Assembly (NCBI GenBank): GCA_003527225.1
Contig: DPXQ01000065.1
Location: 9,954 to 73,953, forward strand
From: Rhizobium sp.
GTDB taxonomy: Bacteria > Pseudomonadota > Alphaproteobacteria > Rhizobiales > Rhizobiaceae
Reading direction: 5' to 3'
DNA: 64,000 nt
Part shown: positions 63,256 to 64,000 of the stretch, piece after piece
Numbering within the stretch: the stretch's first letter is position 1
How the letters are laid out: each line of letters starts with the position of its first letter
Translations under genes and position numbers: made by a program
The notes under the pieces: model-generated
What the model was told of the DNA's origin: nothing
What the model saw: the letters and a program-made list of their open reading frames with translations, nothing else
Database searches by the model: none

Positions 63256-63714
63256 ATGCGCATGTTGAAATCGGGAGTGCTCCCGATAGTTGCTTTGTTG
63301 CTCGCCGCCACCGTCGCCCGGGCCGACGGAGCAGTCACGACATACACCACCGACGCCCCATTCGCCCAGGTCATGGCGGACCTGGAAGATGCTGTGGTCA
63401 ACCGTGGTTTTGTCGTGGATTATCATGGCCATATCGGCGATATGCTGGCGCGTACGGCTACGGATGTGAAGGGTGCCAAACCGCTCTACAAGGAGGCGGA
63501 GATCCTGCAATTTTGCTCGGCCACCGTCTCGAGAAAGGCAATGGAAGCAGATATCGGCAACATTGCCTATTGTCCTTATATCCTCTTCGCCTACGAGCCT
63601 GCTGTCGAACCTGGCAAGGTTACACTGGGTTTTCGCAGGCTTCCCGACGGGGATGGCCGCGATGACGTCAACATCCTGCTGGATGAAATCGTCCGCGAGA
63701 CTGCCGGGCAATAA
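63256..63714 (+). CDS. Secreted DUF302 family protein
   Basis: A 152-residue protein with a signal peptide (MRMLKSGVLPIVALLLAATV, cleaved after ARA) and a DUF302 domain (APFAQVMADLEDAVVNRGF; AEILQFCSATVSRKAMEAD; CPYILFAYEPAVEPGKVTLG). DUF302 proteins next to sox clusters are common but their function is unknown; a dimeric periplasmic sulfur or heme-related binding role is conceivable. Two Cys are in the mature part. GGGAGGAAG precedes the ATG. Confidence 0.88.
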   Translation: MRMLKSGVLPIVALLLAATVARADGAVTTYTTDAPFAQVMADLEDAVVNRGFVVDYHGHIGDMLARTATDVKGAKPLYKEAEILQFCSATVSRKAMEADIGNIAYCPYILFAYEPAVEPGKVTLGFRRLPDGDGRDDVNILLDEIVRETAGQ

Positions 63715-63777
63715 GTCCTCAAGACCACCGATGCCGATGGATGATTCCCTTGGGATCGGCGGTGTCTCGACCGACGC

Positions 63778-63811
63778 AGAGGGCTGCGAACCAGACGGTT
63801 CGCAGCCCTCT
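63778..63811. terminator. Strong hairpin after the DUF302 gene
   Basis: A 15-bp perfect stem (AGAGGGCTGCGAACC at 63778-63792 with GGTTCGCAGCCCTCT at 63797-63811) with a 4-base loop. The trailing T-run is only a few bases. The remaining 63812-64000 holds no gene that I can support with confidence. Confidence 0.7.
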
Positions 63812-64000
63812 TGCATGAAATGGCACTGTTTGGACGACCAACCCGCTTCCGCTGGGCATCCACGACGCACTTGAGGGCGATACCGACATAAGCAGGAGCG
63901 CCGGCACGGCGACGGTACGCACAAGCATAGGCATGGGGTAGCGGCAGCCGGATCCGCTGCAATTTTCCCTTTGTGTTACGGCTGTACTTTAATTCAGACC

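Noticed and set aside
63719..63934. Minus-strand open frame of 71 codons with a hydrophobic N-terminus after the DUF302 gene
   Set aside because: It runs through the 15-bp terminator-like hairpin and shows no family features or good ribosome binding site; the signal-like start may be chance.

Overview
The window looks like chromosomal DNA of an alphaproteobacterium of the Rhizobiaceae type (Rhizobium/Agrobacterium/Ensifer relatives). The evidence is GC-rich coding DNA, dense ATGA/GTGA-coupled operons, NodT-type outer membrane factors, candidate EcfG-type stress promoters (GGAAC-N16/17-CGTT), and an aminoacyl-carrier-protein ligase of the kind known from Agrobacterium and Bradyrhizobium. I see no rRNA, tRNA, CRISPR array, prophage or insertion sequence. 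All calls come from reading the sequence; no database search was run.

Layout. 1-5.3 kb: a tripartite RND drug efflux system (adaptor cut by the window edge, HAE1 pump, outer membrane factor). 5.3-9.1 kb: GABA degradation (gabT-gabD) with a divergent MerR-XRE-cupin fusion regulator. 9.1-12 kb: elongation factor P and its lysylation enzymes epmA and epmB. 12.2-18 kb: a tightly coupled operon of carrier protein, acyl-CoA dehydrogenase-like flavoprotein, amino acid:[carrier protein] ligase, DUF1839 protein and a family 2 glycosidase. 18-28.6 kb: a polysaccharide locus (tandem alpha/beta hydrolase, Wzx-like flippase, two GT4 glycosyltransferases, a Wzc/GumC-like chain-length protein, a Wzy-like membrane protein, a secreted GH5 glycanase). 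The two blocks abut and may form one pathway that makes an aminoacyl-decorated surface glycan; this is the best candidate here for an undescribed system.

28.9-36.9 kb: purU, then a kinase/PLP-lyase fusion, a LysR regulator, a DAO-type oxidase and an ALDH7-type dehydrogenase. Together these fit a (hydroxy)lysine/pipecolate route converging on 2-aminoadipate semialdehyde. 37-43.6 kb: a two-domain kinase/ATPase, a 6PGDH-like oxidoreductase with a LysR regulator, the decayed 3' end of a short-chain dehydrogenase gene, and ppsA. 43.7-49 kb: a complete sugar ABC importer (binding protein, two permeases, ATPase) and a convergent pfkB. 49.3-51.9 kb: a cluster of small genes (single-domain response regulator, two small soluble proteins, a small lipoprotein), each preceded by an EcfG-like promoter match, then a 3-methyladenine DNA glycosylase.

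52.1-63.7 kb: a full periplasmic thiosulfate-oxidising Sox system. The order soxV-W-X-Y-Z-A-B-C-D runs on the minus strand, with divergent soxS, soxR (a two-cysteine ArsR-type regulator) and soxT, and then a SoxH-like metallo-hydrolase divergent from a DUF302 protein. TTTGCATAT-type sequences recur in the regulatory gaps and suggest one regulon. soxE, soxF and soxG are not in the window.
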